NCBI GenBank assembly: GCA_963781155.1
Contig: CAWAEC010000006.1
Location: 434,001-498,000, forward strand
From: PALSA-693 sp963781155
Lineage (GTDB): Bacteria; Actinomycetota; Acidimicrobiia; Acidimicrobiales; Palsa-688
Reading direction: 5' to 3'
DNA length: 64,000 nt
A model generated the notes under the pieces. It made no database searches, was not told the DNA's origin, and saw only the letters and a program-made list of their open reading frames with translations. A program made the translations under genes and the position numbers. How positions within the stretch are numbered: position 1 is the first letter of the stretch; each line of letters opens with the position of its first letter. Below are positions 35,804-44,808 of the stretch, piece after piece.

Positions 35804-38800
35804 GGCCGCCGCACCACGAAGTACTTGGCCTGGGGGTGGTGGCAGATGATGGCAGCGGTGGTCTGTTCGGGGTGGAACTGCCAGGACGTCTCCTCGCTGA
35901 CCTCCACGCTGATCCGGTCCGCGCCCACCAGCTCGGCGCACTTGGCGTTGTCCTCCAGGTCCGGGCACGCCTCGTAGCCCCACGAGTAACGGCCGCCCCG
36001 GTACTGCTGCCGGAACAGCCCGCCAAGGGTCGGACCGTCCTCCTGGGCAAAGCCCCACTCCTCCCGGACGCGCCGGTGCCACAACTCGGCCAGGGCCTCG
36101 GTCATCTCTACGCCCAGCCCGTGCAGGTGCAGGTAGTCCTGGTAGTGATTTTCGGAAAAAAGACGGGCCGTTTCCTTCGAGACCTGCTCGCCCATGGTGA
36201 CGACGTGGAAGGCGGCGTAATCCTCCTCGCCGGACGCGGCGGACCGGAAGAAGTCGGCAATCGACAGCCACGGCTCGGCGTCCTGGCGGGGGAAGGTGAA
36301 CCGCAGCCACTCCGACGTGCGGGCGTCGTCCTTCCAGACGATCAGGTCGTCGCCTTCGGAGTTGACCGCGAAGTACCCGTAAGCCACCGCGGGCTGGAGC
36401 ACCCCCGACGCGTGGGCCGCGGCCAGCTGCTCCCGAAGCACGGCCCGGATCCGGTCCTTGAACTCGGCGTCGGTCTCCTGGCGCGACTTGTCCGGCCGGT
36501 AGCCCCACTGGGCCCGGAACAGGGCCGTCTCGTTGACGTAGGCGGCGATGTCGTCGAGCGGGATACCCCGCTCGATCCGCGAGCCCACGAAGGGCGGGGG
36601 GAACAGCGGGTTGTCAGCTGCGACCGACGGGGCCCGGGACGGGCGGTCCGGGTCGATCCGGGCGGCGGCCGGCTGCCGCGCCTGACCCGCCTGGGTGGCC
36701 TCTCCGTCGATGACCTGCGCGGCCCGGGCCGCCCGCGGCCGAGCGCCTTCCCGGCCCTCGAGGGCGCGCCCGAAGTCGGGGTCGGCCTCGCCCGTGGTCT
36801 TCAGTTCCATGAGGCGATCCATGGTGTGCAGGCCCTCGAACGCGTCCTTCCCGTAGAAGAGCCGGCCCTTGTACTCCGCGCGGAGGTCTCGTTCGACGTA
36901 GGTGCGCGTCAGGGCGGCTCCGCCGAGGATGACGGGGATGTCGGAGAGGCCTCGTTCGTTGAGCTCGAGGAGGTTGTCGCGCATGATGAGGGTGCTCTTC
37001 ACCAGCAGGCCGGACATGCCAAGGACGTCGGCGCCCATGTCCCTGGCGGCCTCGATCATGTCGGCGAGCGCCACCTTGATGCCGAGGTTGCGCACTTCGT
37101 AGCCGTTATTGGTGAAGATGATGTCGACCAGGTTCTTGCCGATGTCGTGCACGTCGCCCTTGACGGTCGCCAGCACGATGCGGCCCTTTCCCCCGGTGTC
37201 GGTCTTCTCCATGTGCGGCTCGAGATACGCCACCGCTGTTTTCATGGTCTCTGCCGACTGCAACACGAAGGGCAACTGCATCTGGCCCGAACCGAACAAG
37301 TCCCCGACGACCTTCATCCCCCCCAACAACGGCCCGTTGACGACGTCCAGGGCAGCCGAACCCTCGGCCAGGATGGCGTCCAGATCGGCCTCCAGACCGT
37401 CACGGTTCCCGTCCACGATGCGCTGGCTCAAGCGGCGCTCGACCGGCCAATCGGTCCAATCCTCGCTCGCCAGCTCCGAGGTGGCGACACCCTCGAACAG
37501 ACGGAGCAGCTCCGCCAGCGGGTCATACCCGGTAGCCGGGTCCCGGCGGTCGTAGATCAGGTCCAGGCAGACTTCGACCACGCGGGGATCGATCTTGTGC
37601 AACGGGAGGATGCGGGCCGCGTGGACGATCGCCGCGTCGAGGCCGGCTTCCTGGCACTCGTGCAGAAAGACCGAGTTGAGGGCGTGGCGGGCGGAAGGGT
37701 TCAGCCCGAAGCTGACATTCGAGAGTCCCACGACGGTGCCGACGCCGGGGAGCTCCGTCTTTATCCGGCGGATGCCCTCGATGGTCTCGATGCCGTCGCG
37801 ACGGCCTTCCTCCATCCCGGTCGTGATGGGCAGGACCAGGGGGTCGAACAGCAGGTCCTCAGGCGCCAGGCCGTAGCGGCCGACCGCAAGGTCGTAGATG
37901 GCCTGGGCCGCCCGCAGCTTCCAATCGGCGGTGCGGGCCTGGCCGTCGGTGTCGATGCAGGTGCAGACCACGGCCGCCCCGTACTCCCGGGCCAGGGACA
38001 GGAAGCGGTCGAGGCGGGTGCCGGGGGCGTCATCGTCCTCCAGGTTGACCGAGTTGAGGATGGGCTTGCCGGCGATGTGCTGCAGGCCGACCTCGATCAC
38101 CGGGGGCTCGGTCGAGTCCAGCATGATCGGCAGGGTGGCCTGGGTGGCGAAGCGGCTGGCCACCTCTCGCATGTCGGCGACGCCATCTTCGCCGGTGTAA
38201 TCGACGCAGACGTCAAGGACGTGTGAGCCGCCCTTGACGGCCTCGCGGGCCATGGCCACGCAGGTGTCCCAGTCGTCGGCCAGCATGGCCTCGCGGAACT
38301 TTTTCGACCCATTGGCATTGGTCCGTTCACCGACCATCAGCACCGACGGAGTCTGGTCATAAGGGACGTGGCTGTAGATGGAAGCGACCCCCGGCTCCCA
38401 CTCCGGCTGCCGGACGGCGGGGGTCAGGTGCCGGCAAGCATCAACGACGGCCCGCAGATGCTCGGGAGTGGTGCCACAGCAGCCGCCGACGATGTTCACC
38501 CCGTACTCGGTGACGAAGCGGGCGTGATGGTTGGCCAGCTGTGCCGGAGTCAGGTCATAGTGCATGCGGCCGTTGACGACTGCGGGCAGCCCGGCGTTCG
38601 GCAGGACCGCGATCGGCACGGGACTGTGCTGCGAAAGGTGACGCAGGTGCTCGCTCATCTCGGCCGGCCCGGTGGCGCAGTTGAGGCCGATCACGTCGGG
38701 CTGCAGGGCGGCCAGGGTGGTGAGGGCGGCGCCGATCTCGGTGCCGAGCAGCATCCGGCCGGTGGTCTCGATGGTCACCTGGACCTGGAGGGGGACCTGG

Positions 38801-39369
38801 CGGCCGGCCGCGGCCATGGCCCGCCGGCAGCCGATAATGGCGGCCTTGGCCTGGAGCAGATCCTGCACGGTCTCGATCACGAACAGGTCCACGCCTCCGG
38901 CCAGCAGGCCGATCGCCGCTTCCTGGTAGCCGTCGCGCTGGTCGGCGAAGGAGATCTGGCCCAGTGAGGCGATCTTGGTGCCGGGGCCGAGCGACCCGGC
39001 CACCCAGGGACCGTCATGGCTACTGCCGGTGGCCTCCCGGGCGATGCGGGCCGCGCCGGTCGCCAGCTCCCGGGTCCGCGCCGCCAGCCCATATTCGGCC
39101 AGTACCCATGGGAGGGTGCCGAAGCTGTTGGTCTCGACCACGTCGCAGCCGACGTTGAGGAACGAGCGGTGCAGGTCGGTGATCACGTCCGGCCGGGTGG
39201 CGACCAGCACCTCGTTGCAGCCCTCCAGGCTGGCGCCGCCGAAGTCGTCGGGTCCGAGGTGGCGCAATTGCAGATTGGTCCCGACTGCCCCGTCAAAGAC
39301 CACCACCCGCTCGCGCACGGCTTCCAGGTAAGAACCCACGTCAACCCTGGAGATCGTCGTGCCGGTCAC
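35800..39369 (-). CDS. metH: Cobalamin-dependent methionine synthase
   Basis: Transfers methyl from 5-methyltetrahydrofolate via cobalamin to homocysteine. 1189 residues with all modules: homocysteine domain 1-325 (zinc ligands C231, C297, C298 in GLNCATG and GGCCGT), pterin domain about 340-620 (GERTNANGSKKF, MLDSTEP), cobalamin domain about 650-880 (DVHDIG 739-744 with cobalt ligand H741; GGMKVVGDLFGSGQMQLP), a Gln/Ala/Pro linker and the C-terminal AdoMet activation domain (about 960-1189; GYFAVNSEG, RYSWGYEACPD). The long plus-strand ORF across it is its antisense shadow. No cobalamin riboswitch fits in the short upstream gap. Confidence 0.97.
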   Translation of the reverse strand: MTGTTISRVDVGSYLEAVRERVVVFDGAVGTNLQLRHLGPDDFGGASLEGCNEVLVATRPDVITDLHRSFLNVGCDVVETNSFGTLPWVLAEYGLAARTRELATGAARIAREATGSSHDGPWVAGSLGPGTKIASLGQISFADQRDGYQEAAIGLLAGGVDLFVIETVQDLLQAKAAIIGCRRAMAAAGRQVPLQVQVTIETTGRMLLGTEIGAALTTLAALQPDVIGLNCATGPAEMSEHLRHLSQHSPVPIAVLPNAGLPAVVNGRMHYDLTPAQLANHHARFVTEYGVNIVGGCCGTTPEHLRAVVDACRHLTPAVRQPEWEPGVASIYSHVPYDQTPSVLMVGERTNANGSKKFREAMLADDWDTCVAMAREAVKGGSHVLDVCVDYTGEDGVADMREVASRFATQATLPIMLDSTEPPVIEVGLQHIAGKPILNSVNLEDDDAPGTRLDRFLSLAREYGAAVVCTCIDTDGQARTADWKLRAAQAIYDLAVGRYGLAPEDLLFDPLVLPITTGMEEGRRDGIETIEGIRRIKTELPGVGTVVGLSNVSFGLNPSARHALNSVFLHECQEAGLDAAIVHAARILPLHKIDPRVVEVCLDLIYDRRDPATGYDPLAELLRLFEGVATSELASEDWTDWPVERRLSQRIVDGNRDGLEADLDAILAEGSAALDVVNGPLLGGMKVVGDLFGSGQMQLPFVLQSAETMKTAVAYLEPHMEKTDTGGKGRIVLATVKGDVHDIGKNLVDIIFTNNGYEVRNLGIKVALADMIEAARDMGADVLGMSGLLVKSTLIMRDNLLELNERGLSDIPVILGGAALTRTYVERDLRAEYKGRLFYGKDAFEGLHTMDRLMELKTTGEADPDFGRALEGREGARPRAARAAQVIDGEATQAGQARQPAAARIDPDRPSRAPSVAADNPLFPPPFVGSRIERGIPLDDIAAYVNETALFRAQWGYRPDKSRQETDAEFKDRIRAVLREQLAAAHASGVLQPAVAYGYFAVNSEGDDLIVWKDDARTSEWLRFTFPRQDAEPWLSIADFFRSAASGEEDYAAFHVVTMGEQVSKETARLFSENHYQDYLHLHGLGVEMTEALAELWHRRVREEWGFAQEDGPTLGGLFRQQYRGGRYSWGYEACPDLEDNAKCAELVGADRISVEVSEETSWQFHPEQTTAAIICHHPQAKYFVVRRP

Positions 39370-39446
39370 TGATACAGGCTACAGGGACCGGTCGGCTGGT
39401 TCAGGGCAACCGCGACCGCTTCAAGCCCCGCAGGCCCCGACCGATG

Positions 39447-39812
39447 TCAGGCCCAACCCAGCTCCTTCAGGCGGTCGTCGGAGATCCCGAAATGATGAGC
39501 GACCTCGTGGATCACCGTGGTGGTCACCAGGTCAACCAGCTCACGCTCGTTCTTGGCGATGCGGCTGATCGGCTCCCGGAAAATGGTGATGCGATCCGGC
39601 ATGACGCCGGCGTATGACAGAGGGGAGCGGCGGGTCAGGTCGACGCCCTGGTACAGCCCGAGCAGGGTTCCGCGCCGGCCTGCCAGCTGCTCCGCGTTGG
39701 GCCAGTCCTCGACGAGGACGACGACGTTGTCCATGACCCGACCGAGCGACTCGGGGATCTGGTCGAGCGCGTCCCCGACCAGTCGTTCGAAGGTGGCCCG
39801 GTCTGTTTCCAT
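39447..39812 (-). CDS. Small metallopeptidase family protein (zincin-like, PF06262 type)
   Basis: 121-residue protein with the extended zinc motif H102-E-x2-H106-x2-G-x2-D112 (HEVAHHFGISDDRLKELGW) at its C-terminus, and the preceding conserved LLGLYQGVDLTRRSP and PDRITIFREPI segments. This compact MCP-01-like zincin family is common in actinobacteria; substrate unknown. It lies 77 nt upstream of metH on the same strand and is divergent from the YceH gene. Confidence 0.87.
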   Translation of the reverse strand: METDRATFERLVGDALDQIPESLGRVMDNVVVLVEDWPNAEQLAGRRGTLLGLYQGVDLTRRSPLSYAGVMPDRITIFREPISRIAKNERELVDLVTTTVIHEVAHHFGISDDRLKELGWA

Positions 39813-39849
39813 CCGCTCAGTCTGCCCGGCCCTACCCGGGGGACACCCC

Positions 39850-39855
39850 TATGAT
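39850..39855 (+). promoter_or_regulatory. Leaderless-type -10 element (TATGAT) of the YceH gene
   Basis: TATGAT followed by CGCCGC and ATG 39862; a near-consensus -10 with no room for a ribosome binding site. Confidence 0.5.
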
Positions 39856-39861
39856 CGCCGC

Positions 39862-40560
39862 ATGCGCCTGAGCGCTTCGGAGGGGCGCGTCATCGGCAGC
39901 CTCATCGAGAAACAGCTGACGACCCCCCAGCAGTATCCCTTGACGCTCAATGCCCTGGTCTTGGCGTGCAACCAGTCCTCGAATCGGGACCCGGTCGTCT
40001 CCTATGACGAGTCGGAGGTGCAGCGAGCGCTGGCCGGCCTGCGGGAAGCCGGCTTGATCGGACTCGTGTACCCCTCCCACGGGCGTTCCGTCACCCGCTA
40101 CCGCCACACCCTGCCAGAGCGCCTGGGGCTCGACGAGCGAGAGTTGGCGCTGCTGGCGGTGCTCCTGCTCCGAGGCCCGCAGACGGCGGGCGAGTTGCGG
40201 GCCCGGACGGAACGCATGGCGCAGTTTGACGGGATCGGCGCCATCGACGCCGACCTGGTGCGCCTCAGTGAGAAGGAAGAGCCGCTGGCGGCCCGGCTGT
40301 CCCGCCGTCCCGGCCAGAAGGAGGAACGCTGGGTGCAGCTGCTGGGCGTGGAGTCCCTGGAGCCGCAGCCGCAACCCTCGGGCGAGCCACTGGCGGCGTT
40401 CCCGACTGCGCCGCCCCCGGCCATCAGGGCCCCGGAATCCGCAGCCGACGACCGGGACGACCGGGTGGATGCCCTGGCCTCTGAGGTTGCCAGCTTGCGC
40501 GACGAGGTGGCTTTCCTCCGCACGGCGCTCGAAGAGTTACAGGAACAACTGGGCGGGTGA
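39862..40560 (+). CDS. YceH/DUF480 family protein
   Basis: 232 residues. N-terminal two winged-helix units typical of DUF480: LSASEGRVIGSLIEKQLTTP, QYPLTLNALVLACNQSSNRDPVVSYDE, then LRGPQTAGELRARTERMAQF. A Pro/Ala linker leads to a C-terminal coiled coil (DALASEVASLRDEVAFLRTALEELQEQL). The biochemical role is unknown; a DNA- or protein-binding function is inferred from the winged-helix fold. Confidence 0.9.
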   Translation: MRLSASEGRVIGSLIEKQLTTPQQYPLTLNALVLACNQSSNRDPVVSYDESEVQRALAGLREAGLIGLVYPSHGRSVTRYRHTLPERLGLDERELALLAVLLLRGPQTAGELRARTERMAQFDGIGAIDADLVRLSEKEEPLAARLSRRPGQKEERWVQLLGVESLEPQPQPSGEPLAAFPTAPPPAIRAPESAADDRDDRVDALASEVASLRDEVAFLRTALEELQEQLGG

Positions 40561-40576
40561 CGAGCGGACGCTCGAG

Positions 40577-41050
40577 GTGCCTGGGGGCCAGCGATGCTGC
40601 GACCCCCGCCTCCAGCCTCGCCCCGAGACCTACCCTGGGGATATCGAATTCGCTGCCACCCTTAGCTCCAATCAGACAAAAGAGCTCGTCTTTCTGTTCG
40701 TCGTTCTCCCCTTCCTCGTGGCCGGGGCGGTCATAGCGTTCGTGTCCTGGCGGTCCTCAGCCGGGCCACCTCCGATGCGTACCTCGACGATCCTGGCCGA
40801 GGGGCTCCCCGGCCGGGGCGAGGTGCTGGCGGTCAAGCCTCTGGGCAACATCCTGGACGTGCGGCCTATGGTGCGGGTTTCTCTGCGGATACGCGCCGAC
40901 GGCGACGGTCAACCGTTCAATCTGGACGTGGTCCAGTCGTTTCCCCGGGACGCGGCTCGCGATATTCACCCCGGTGACACGCTCGAAGTTCGCCTGACGC
41001 CAGACCACTCGGCGGGTGCCATCGTCTGGGGTTGGCCGCCAGCCTTCTAA
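40577..41050 (+). CDS. Hypothetical membrane-anchored protein
   Basis: Not recognised. One hydrophobic segment (LVFLFVVLPFLVAGAVIAFVSW) is followed by a soluble domain of about 85 residues (TSTILAEGLPGRGEVLAVKP ... VSLRIRADG ... HPGDTLEVRLTPDHSAGAIVW) that looks like a small beta-sandwich. Start uncertain: GTG 40577 is the only in-frame start before the hydrophobic segment; ATG 40775 would lose it. Composition and the stop just before the ABC-F promoter support it being real. Confidence 0.55.
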   Translation: MPGGQRCCDPRLQPRPETYPGDIEFAATLSSNQTKELVFLFVVLPFLVAGAVIAFVSWRSSAGPPPMRTSTILAEGLPGRGEVLAVKPLGNILDVRPMVRVSLRIRADGDGQPFNLDVVQSFPRDAARDIHPGDTLEVRLTPDHSAGAIVWGWPPAF

Positions 41051-41065
41051 CCAGCTGTCTAGGGG

Positions 41066-41071
41066 TAGCGT
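41066..41071 (+). promoter_or_regulatory. Leaderless-type -10 element (TAGCGT) of the ABC-F gene
   Basis: TAGCGT followed by 7 nt and GTG 41079. This identifies the likely start of the ABC-F gene. Confidence 0.45.
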
Positions 41072-41078
41072 CAGCGCC

Positions 41079-42770
41079 GTGCTGTCCGCCCGCGCCGTCA
41101 CTGTTCGCCGGGGGACCCGCGTCGTCCTGGACCGGATTTCGGTATCCATCGGCCCCCGCACCCGGCTGGGCGTGGTCGGCCCCAATGGGGTGGGGAAGTC
41201 CACGCTGTTGCGGGTACTGGCCGGATTGGAGGATCCCGAGAGCGGCGCGGTGGATCGGTCGCCGGCGGACCTGCGCGTCGGCTACTTGAGCCAGGAACCC
41301 GACGCCCGCAAAGGGGAAACGGTGCGCGCCTACCTGGCCCGGCGTACCGGAGTCGCCGCTGCCAGCGCCGAGCTGGACCGGCTTACCTCCGAGCTGGCCG
41401 CGGATGCGACCCGGGTGGATGCCTATTCCCTCGCCCTGGAGCGGTTCCTGGCCCTCGGCGGAGACGATTTCGAGACCCGGCTGGGGACGGTGGCCGCCGA
41501 CGTGGGCCTGTCGCCGGACCTGCTGGACGTGGCGGTCGCCGACCTGTCCGGCGGCCAGGCGGCTCGCACCGGTCTGGTCGCAGTGCTCCTGGCCCGATTC
41601 GACGTGTTCCTGCTCGACGAACCGACCAATGACCTCGACTTCGCCGGGCTCGACCGACTGGAAGTCTTTCTCGGCTCAGTCCCCGGCGCCGTGGCCGTCG
41701 TCTCTCACGACCGGGCCTTTCTGGACCGGGTTGTCAACCGGATCCTGGAAATCGACGAGCACCACCATGCCGCCACCGAGTACGCCGGCGGCTGGAGCGA
41801 GTACATCGAGCGCCGGGCGCTGGCCCGCAGCCAGCAAACGGAGGCCTACGAGGCGTGGGCCGGGGAACGAGCCCGCCTCGGACAACGGATCCGCACCCAG
41901 CGGTCGTGGTCGGAGCACGGTGTCAAAAAGACGACCAAGCGGCCCCGCGACCACGACAAAGCACAGCAGGGCTTCTTCGCCAACCGCACGGAAAAACAGG
42001 CGGCCAAGGTGCGTCAATCGGAACGCGCCCTGGTCCGTCTGGGCACTGTCGAAAAGCCGTGGGAGGGTTGGAACCTTCAGCTCGACCTGACTCCAGCCGC
42101 TCGCAGCGGCGACGTGGTCTTCCGCCTGGAGGGCGCTGTCGTACAGCGTGGGTCTTTTCAACTTGGTCCGGTCGATCTCGAACTGTCGTGGGCTGACAGG
42201 GTGGCGGTCACCGGTCCGAACGGCGGTGGGAAGTCGACCCTCCTGGGTACCCTGCTCGGTCGGCTGCCGCTGGTCGCGGGCCGGCGCTGGGCCGGCCCGA
42301 GCGTGGTGGTCGGCGAACTCGACCAGCACCGCGCCCGTCTGGACGCCGGGGCGGACTTGCTGAGCGGCTTCGAGGCGGCGACCGGGCTGCCCCCGGAGCC
42401 GGCCCGATCGACGCTGGCGAAGTTCGGGTTGGGTCCGGCCCACGTTGGTCGCCGGCCGGGCGCCCTGTCGCCGGGGGAGAGGACACGGGCGCTGCTCGCC
42501 GCCATCATGGCGAGCGCCACCAACTGCCTGATCTTCGACGAACCCACCAACCATCTCGATCTGCCCGCCATCGAGGCTCTCGAGCAGGCCCTCGAGGAGT
42601 TTTCCGGAACCCTCCTCGTCGTGTCCCACGACCGCTGGCTGCTCGAGACCTTGCGGGTGAACCGCACGTGGATGGTCGACGACGGCCGGGTCCTCGAAGG
42701 CGGCGCACCGACCGGCGGTCTCGCCCCGGGACCGGCCCGCCTCGATCGGTTGGCTCACCCTCCCGGATAG
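41079..42770 (+). CDS. ABC-F family ATPase
   Basis: Soluble protein with two ABC domains and no membrane segments, 563 residues, expected to act at the ribosomal E site. Domain 1: Walker A GPNGVGKST, signature LSGGQ, Walker B VFLLDEPTNDLD. A charged interdomain linker (RIRTQRSWSEHGVKKTTKRP) carries the P-site-interaction region. Domain 2: GPNGGGKST, variant signature LSPGE, CLIFDEPTNHLD. It resembles Uup/EttA-like and antibiotic-resistance ABC-F proteins; which role applies cannot be read from sequence. Confidence 0.92.
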   Translation: MLSARAVTVRRGTRVVLDRISVSIGPRTRLGVVGPNGVGKSTLLRVLAGLEDPESGAVDRSPADLRVGYLSQEPDARKGETVRAYLARRTGVAAASAELDRLTSELAADATRVDAYSLALERFLALGGDDFETRLGTVAADVGLSPDLLDVAVADLSGGQAARTGLVAVLLARFDVFLLDEPTNDLDFAGLDRLEVFLGSVPGAVAVVSHDRAFLDRVVNRILEIDEHHHAATEYAGGWSEYIERRALARSQQTEAYEAWAGERARLGQRIRTQRSWSEHGVKKTTKRPRDHDKAQQGFFANRTEKQAAKVRQSERALVRLGTVEKPWEGWNLQLDLTPAARSGDVVFRLEGAVVQRGSFQLGPVDLELSWADRVAVTGPNGGGKSTLLGTLLGRLPLVAGRRWAGPSVVVGELDQHRARLDAGADLLSGFEAATGLPPEPARSTLAKFGLGPAHVGRRPGALSPGERTRALLAAIMASATNCLIFDEPTNHLDLPAIEALEQALEEFSGTLLVVSHDRWLLETLRVNRTWMVDDGRVLEGGAPTGGLAPGPARLDRLAHPPG

Positions 42771-42784
42771 GCTCCCGGCCAGCG

Positions 42785-43330
42785 ATGAAGATCTACACCC
42801 GCAAAGGGGACGACGGCACGACCGGCCTGTTGTTTGGTGGTCGCGTCGCCAAGGACTCGGCCGTGATCGAGGCCAACGGCGCGGTGGACGAGGCCCAGGC
42901 CGCGCTCGGGACGGCCCGTGCCGCGGTGGAGCCGGACTCGGAGCTGGATCGTCTGCTCGTCGACCTCGAACGGGACCTGTACGTCCTCATGGCGGAGCTG
43001 GCGACGGCCGCGCCCAACCGGCACAAGCTGAAGCCTGGCGTTTCCCTGGTGACGGAAGAGATGGTGCAGGCACTGGAGGACCGTATCGACGACCTGACCG
43101 GCCGCTTCCCGCCGCTGACGGATTTCGTCGTGCCGGGCCACGATCCGGTGTCGGCTGCCCTCGACGTGGCCCGGACCGTCGTGCGCCGGGCGGAGCGGGA
43201 GGTGTTGGCCGTCGCCGCTCACGGCTCGCTCGTCGGCCAGTACCTCAACCGGCTGTCCGACCTGGTCTGGACGATGGCGAGATGGCAGGAGCACGGGGAG
43301 TGGCTCTTGTCGCGTCGTTCCGCCCGGTGA
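42785..43330 (+). CDS. Cob(I)alamin adenosyltransferase, PduO type
   Basis: ATP:corrinoid adenosyltransferase producing adenosylcobalamin. 181 residues; N-terminal KIYTRKGDDGTTGLLFGGRV is the ATP-binding signature, and VRRAEREV plus YLNRLSDLVWTMAR complete the active site. 14 nt after the ABC-F gene. The product serves adenosylcobalamin enzymes that are not in this window. The stop overlaps pepA (GTGA). Confidence 0.94.
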   Translation: MKIYTRKGDDGTTGLLFGGRVAKDSAVIEANGAVDEAQAALGTARAAVEPDSELDRLLVDLERDLYVLMAELATAAPNRHKLKPGVSLVTEEMVQALEDRIDDLTGRFPPLTDFVVPGHDPVSAALDVARTVVRRAEREVLAVAAHGSLVGQYLNRLSDLVWTMARWQEHGEWLLSRRSAR

Positions 43331-44808
43331 GCCCGCCTCGCTTCGAGGTCGTTGCCCGCGTGCCGGACGGCACGGCTGTGCTGGGAGTTCCCGTGTACGC
43401 CGACCTGTCCGTCCCGCCCGGTGGCGGCGCCGCCTTCGACGCCAAGTTTCTCGCCCAGCGCCGCTTCGAAGGACAGCCTGGCCAAGCCCAGGCGGTCCTC
43501 GCCGACGACGGCTCGACCGTCGTGGCGCTCGGGGTGGGGGCCCGGGCCCGGGTCGACGCCGATACCTTGCGTCGGGCCGGCGCCGCATTCTCCCGGCAGG
43601 CCGGGACAGCCAGCGTGGTGGCGACCACGCTGCTCGCCGCCGCGCCGGACCCCGCCCTGGTGGCCGCCGCGGTCGAGGGTATCGGCCTGGGCGGGTATCG
43701 CTTCGAGGGGGCGCGGCGACCGACCCGACCCGGACGGATCGAGCGGGTGCTGCTCGTGGCGCCGGGCCGGGGCAGCGAAGTCTCGCGGCCGGAACTGGAA
43801 GCCGCGGTGCAGCGGGGCCAGGTAGCCGTGGACGCCAGCTGGCGCGCCCGCGACTGGGTCAACCGTCCACCACGGGACCTGACACCCAGCGAGTTCGCCC
43901 GGGTCGCCGTAGACGCAGCCGAGGGGACTGCCGCGACGGTCGAAGTGTGGGGCCGGGATCGCATCGTCGCGGAGCGCCTGGGGGGGCTGCTCGGCGTCGC
44001 CTCCGGCGCGGAGGAGCCGCCCCGCCTGCTGCGAATTTCCTACCGACCGCCAACGCCGAGCGCCACGGTGGCGCTGGTCGGCAAAGGCATCACATTCGAC
44101 TCGGGCGGATTGTCCCTGAAGACCCCGACCGGGATGATGACCATGAAAAGCGACATGGGTGGCGCCGCAGCGGTCATCGCCGCCACCGTGGCCGCCGCGG
44201 AACTGCACCTACCGTTGGCGGTCACGGGCTGGGTGGCGGCGACCGAGAACATGCCGAGCGGGAGCGCCCTGCACCCCGGCGACGTGTTGGTCGCCCGCAA
44301 CGGCACCAGCGTGGAGGTGCTCAACACCGACGCCGAAGGACGTCTGGTCCTGGCGGACGCCCTCTCTCTGGCGGCCGAGGAGGACCCCGACGCCATCGTC
44401 GACATCGCCACCCTGACCGGCGGCCAGCGGGTTGCCCTGGGTGAGGGGGTGGCGGCCGTCATGGGCAGCGACGAGGCGCTGGTCCGCCGGGTGATCGCCG
44501 CGGGCGCGGCCGCCGGAGAGCCGGTGTGGGAGCTGCCGCTGGTCGCTGCCTACCGCAAGCAACTGGACTCGGAGGTCGCCGACCTCCGCAACGTGACGAC
44601 CAAACCGGGCGCCTCGGCGATCATGGCCGCCCTGTTCCTGCAGGAGTTCACCGGCGGCCGGCCCTGGGCCCACCTCGATATCGCCGGCCCGGCATGGGCG
44701 GACAGCGACGACGGGTGGCTGACCCGGGGCGGGACCGGTTGGGGGACGCGGACCTTGATCCAGCTGCTGTTGTCCTGGGCCGACCCGGCGCCTACGACGC
44801 CTGGCTGA
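43327..44808 (+). CDS. pepA: Leucyl aminopeptidase (M17)
   Basis: Cytosolic dinuclear-zinc aminopeptidase, about 493 residues. The catalytic domain has ALVGKGITFDSGG, MKSDMGGAAAVIAA, and the M17 signature NTDAEGRLVLADAL; the N-terminal domain is the usual macro-like fold (FEVVARVPDGTAVLGVPVYADL). GTG 43327 overlapping the upstream stop is preferred; ATG 43282 would give a 15-residue extension. It overlaps the pmbA-like gene convergently by 17 nt. Confidence 0.93.
   Translation: MSPPRFEVVARVPDGTAVLGVPVYADLSVPPGGGAAFDAKFLAQRRFEGQPGQAQAVLADDGSTVVALGVGARARVDADTLRRAGAAFSRQAGTASVVATTLLAAAPDPALVAAAVEGIGLGGYRFEGARRPTRPGRIERVLLVAPGRGSEVSRPELEAAVQRGQVAVDASWRARDWVNRPPRDLTPSEFARVAVDAAEGTAATVEVWGRDRIVAERLGGLLGVASGAEEPPRLLRISYRPPTPSATVALVGKGITFDSGGLSLKTPTGMMTMKSDMGGAAAVIAATVAAAELHLPLAVTGWVAATENMPSGSALHPGDVLVARNGTSVEVLNTDAEGRLVLADALSLAAEEDPDAIVDIATLTGGQRVALGEGVAAVMGSDEALVRRVIAAGAAAGEPVWELPLVAAYRKQLDSEVADLRNVTTKPGASAIMAALFLQEFTGGRPWAHLDIAGPAWADSDDGWLTRGGTGWGTRTLIQLLLSWADPAPTTPG

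Noticed and set aside
35050..38226. A 1058-codon plus-strand ORF
   Set aside because: It is wholly antisense to metH, has no recognisable motif, and its length is a by-product of high GC and the strong codon bias of metH.
39370..39446. Cobalamin or SAM riboswitch before metH
   Set aside because: Only 77 bp separate metH from the next gene on its strand and no B12-box or SAM-box motif is visible.
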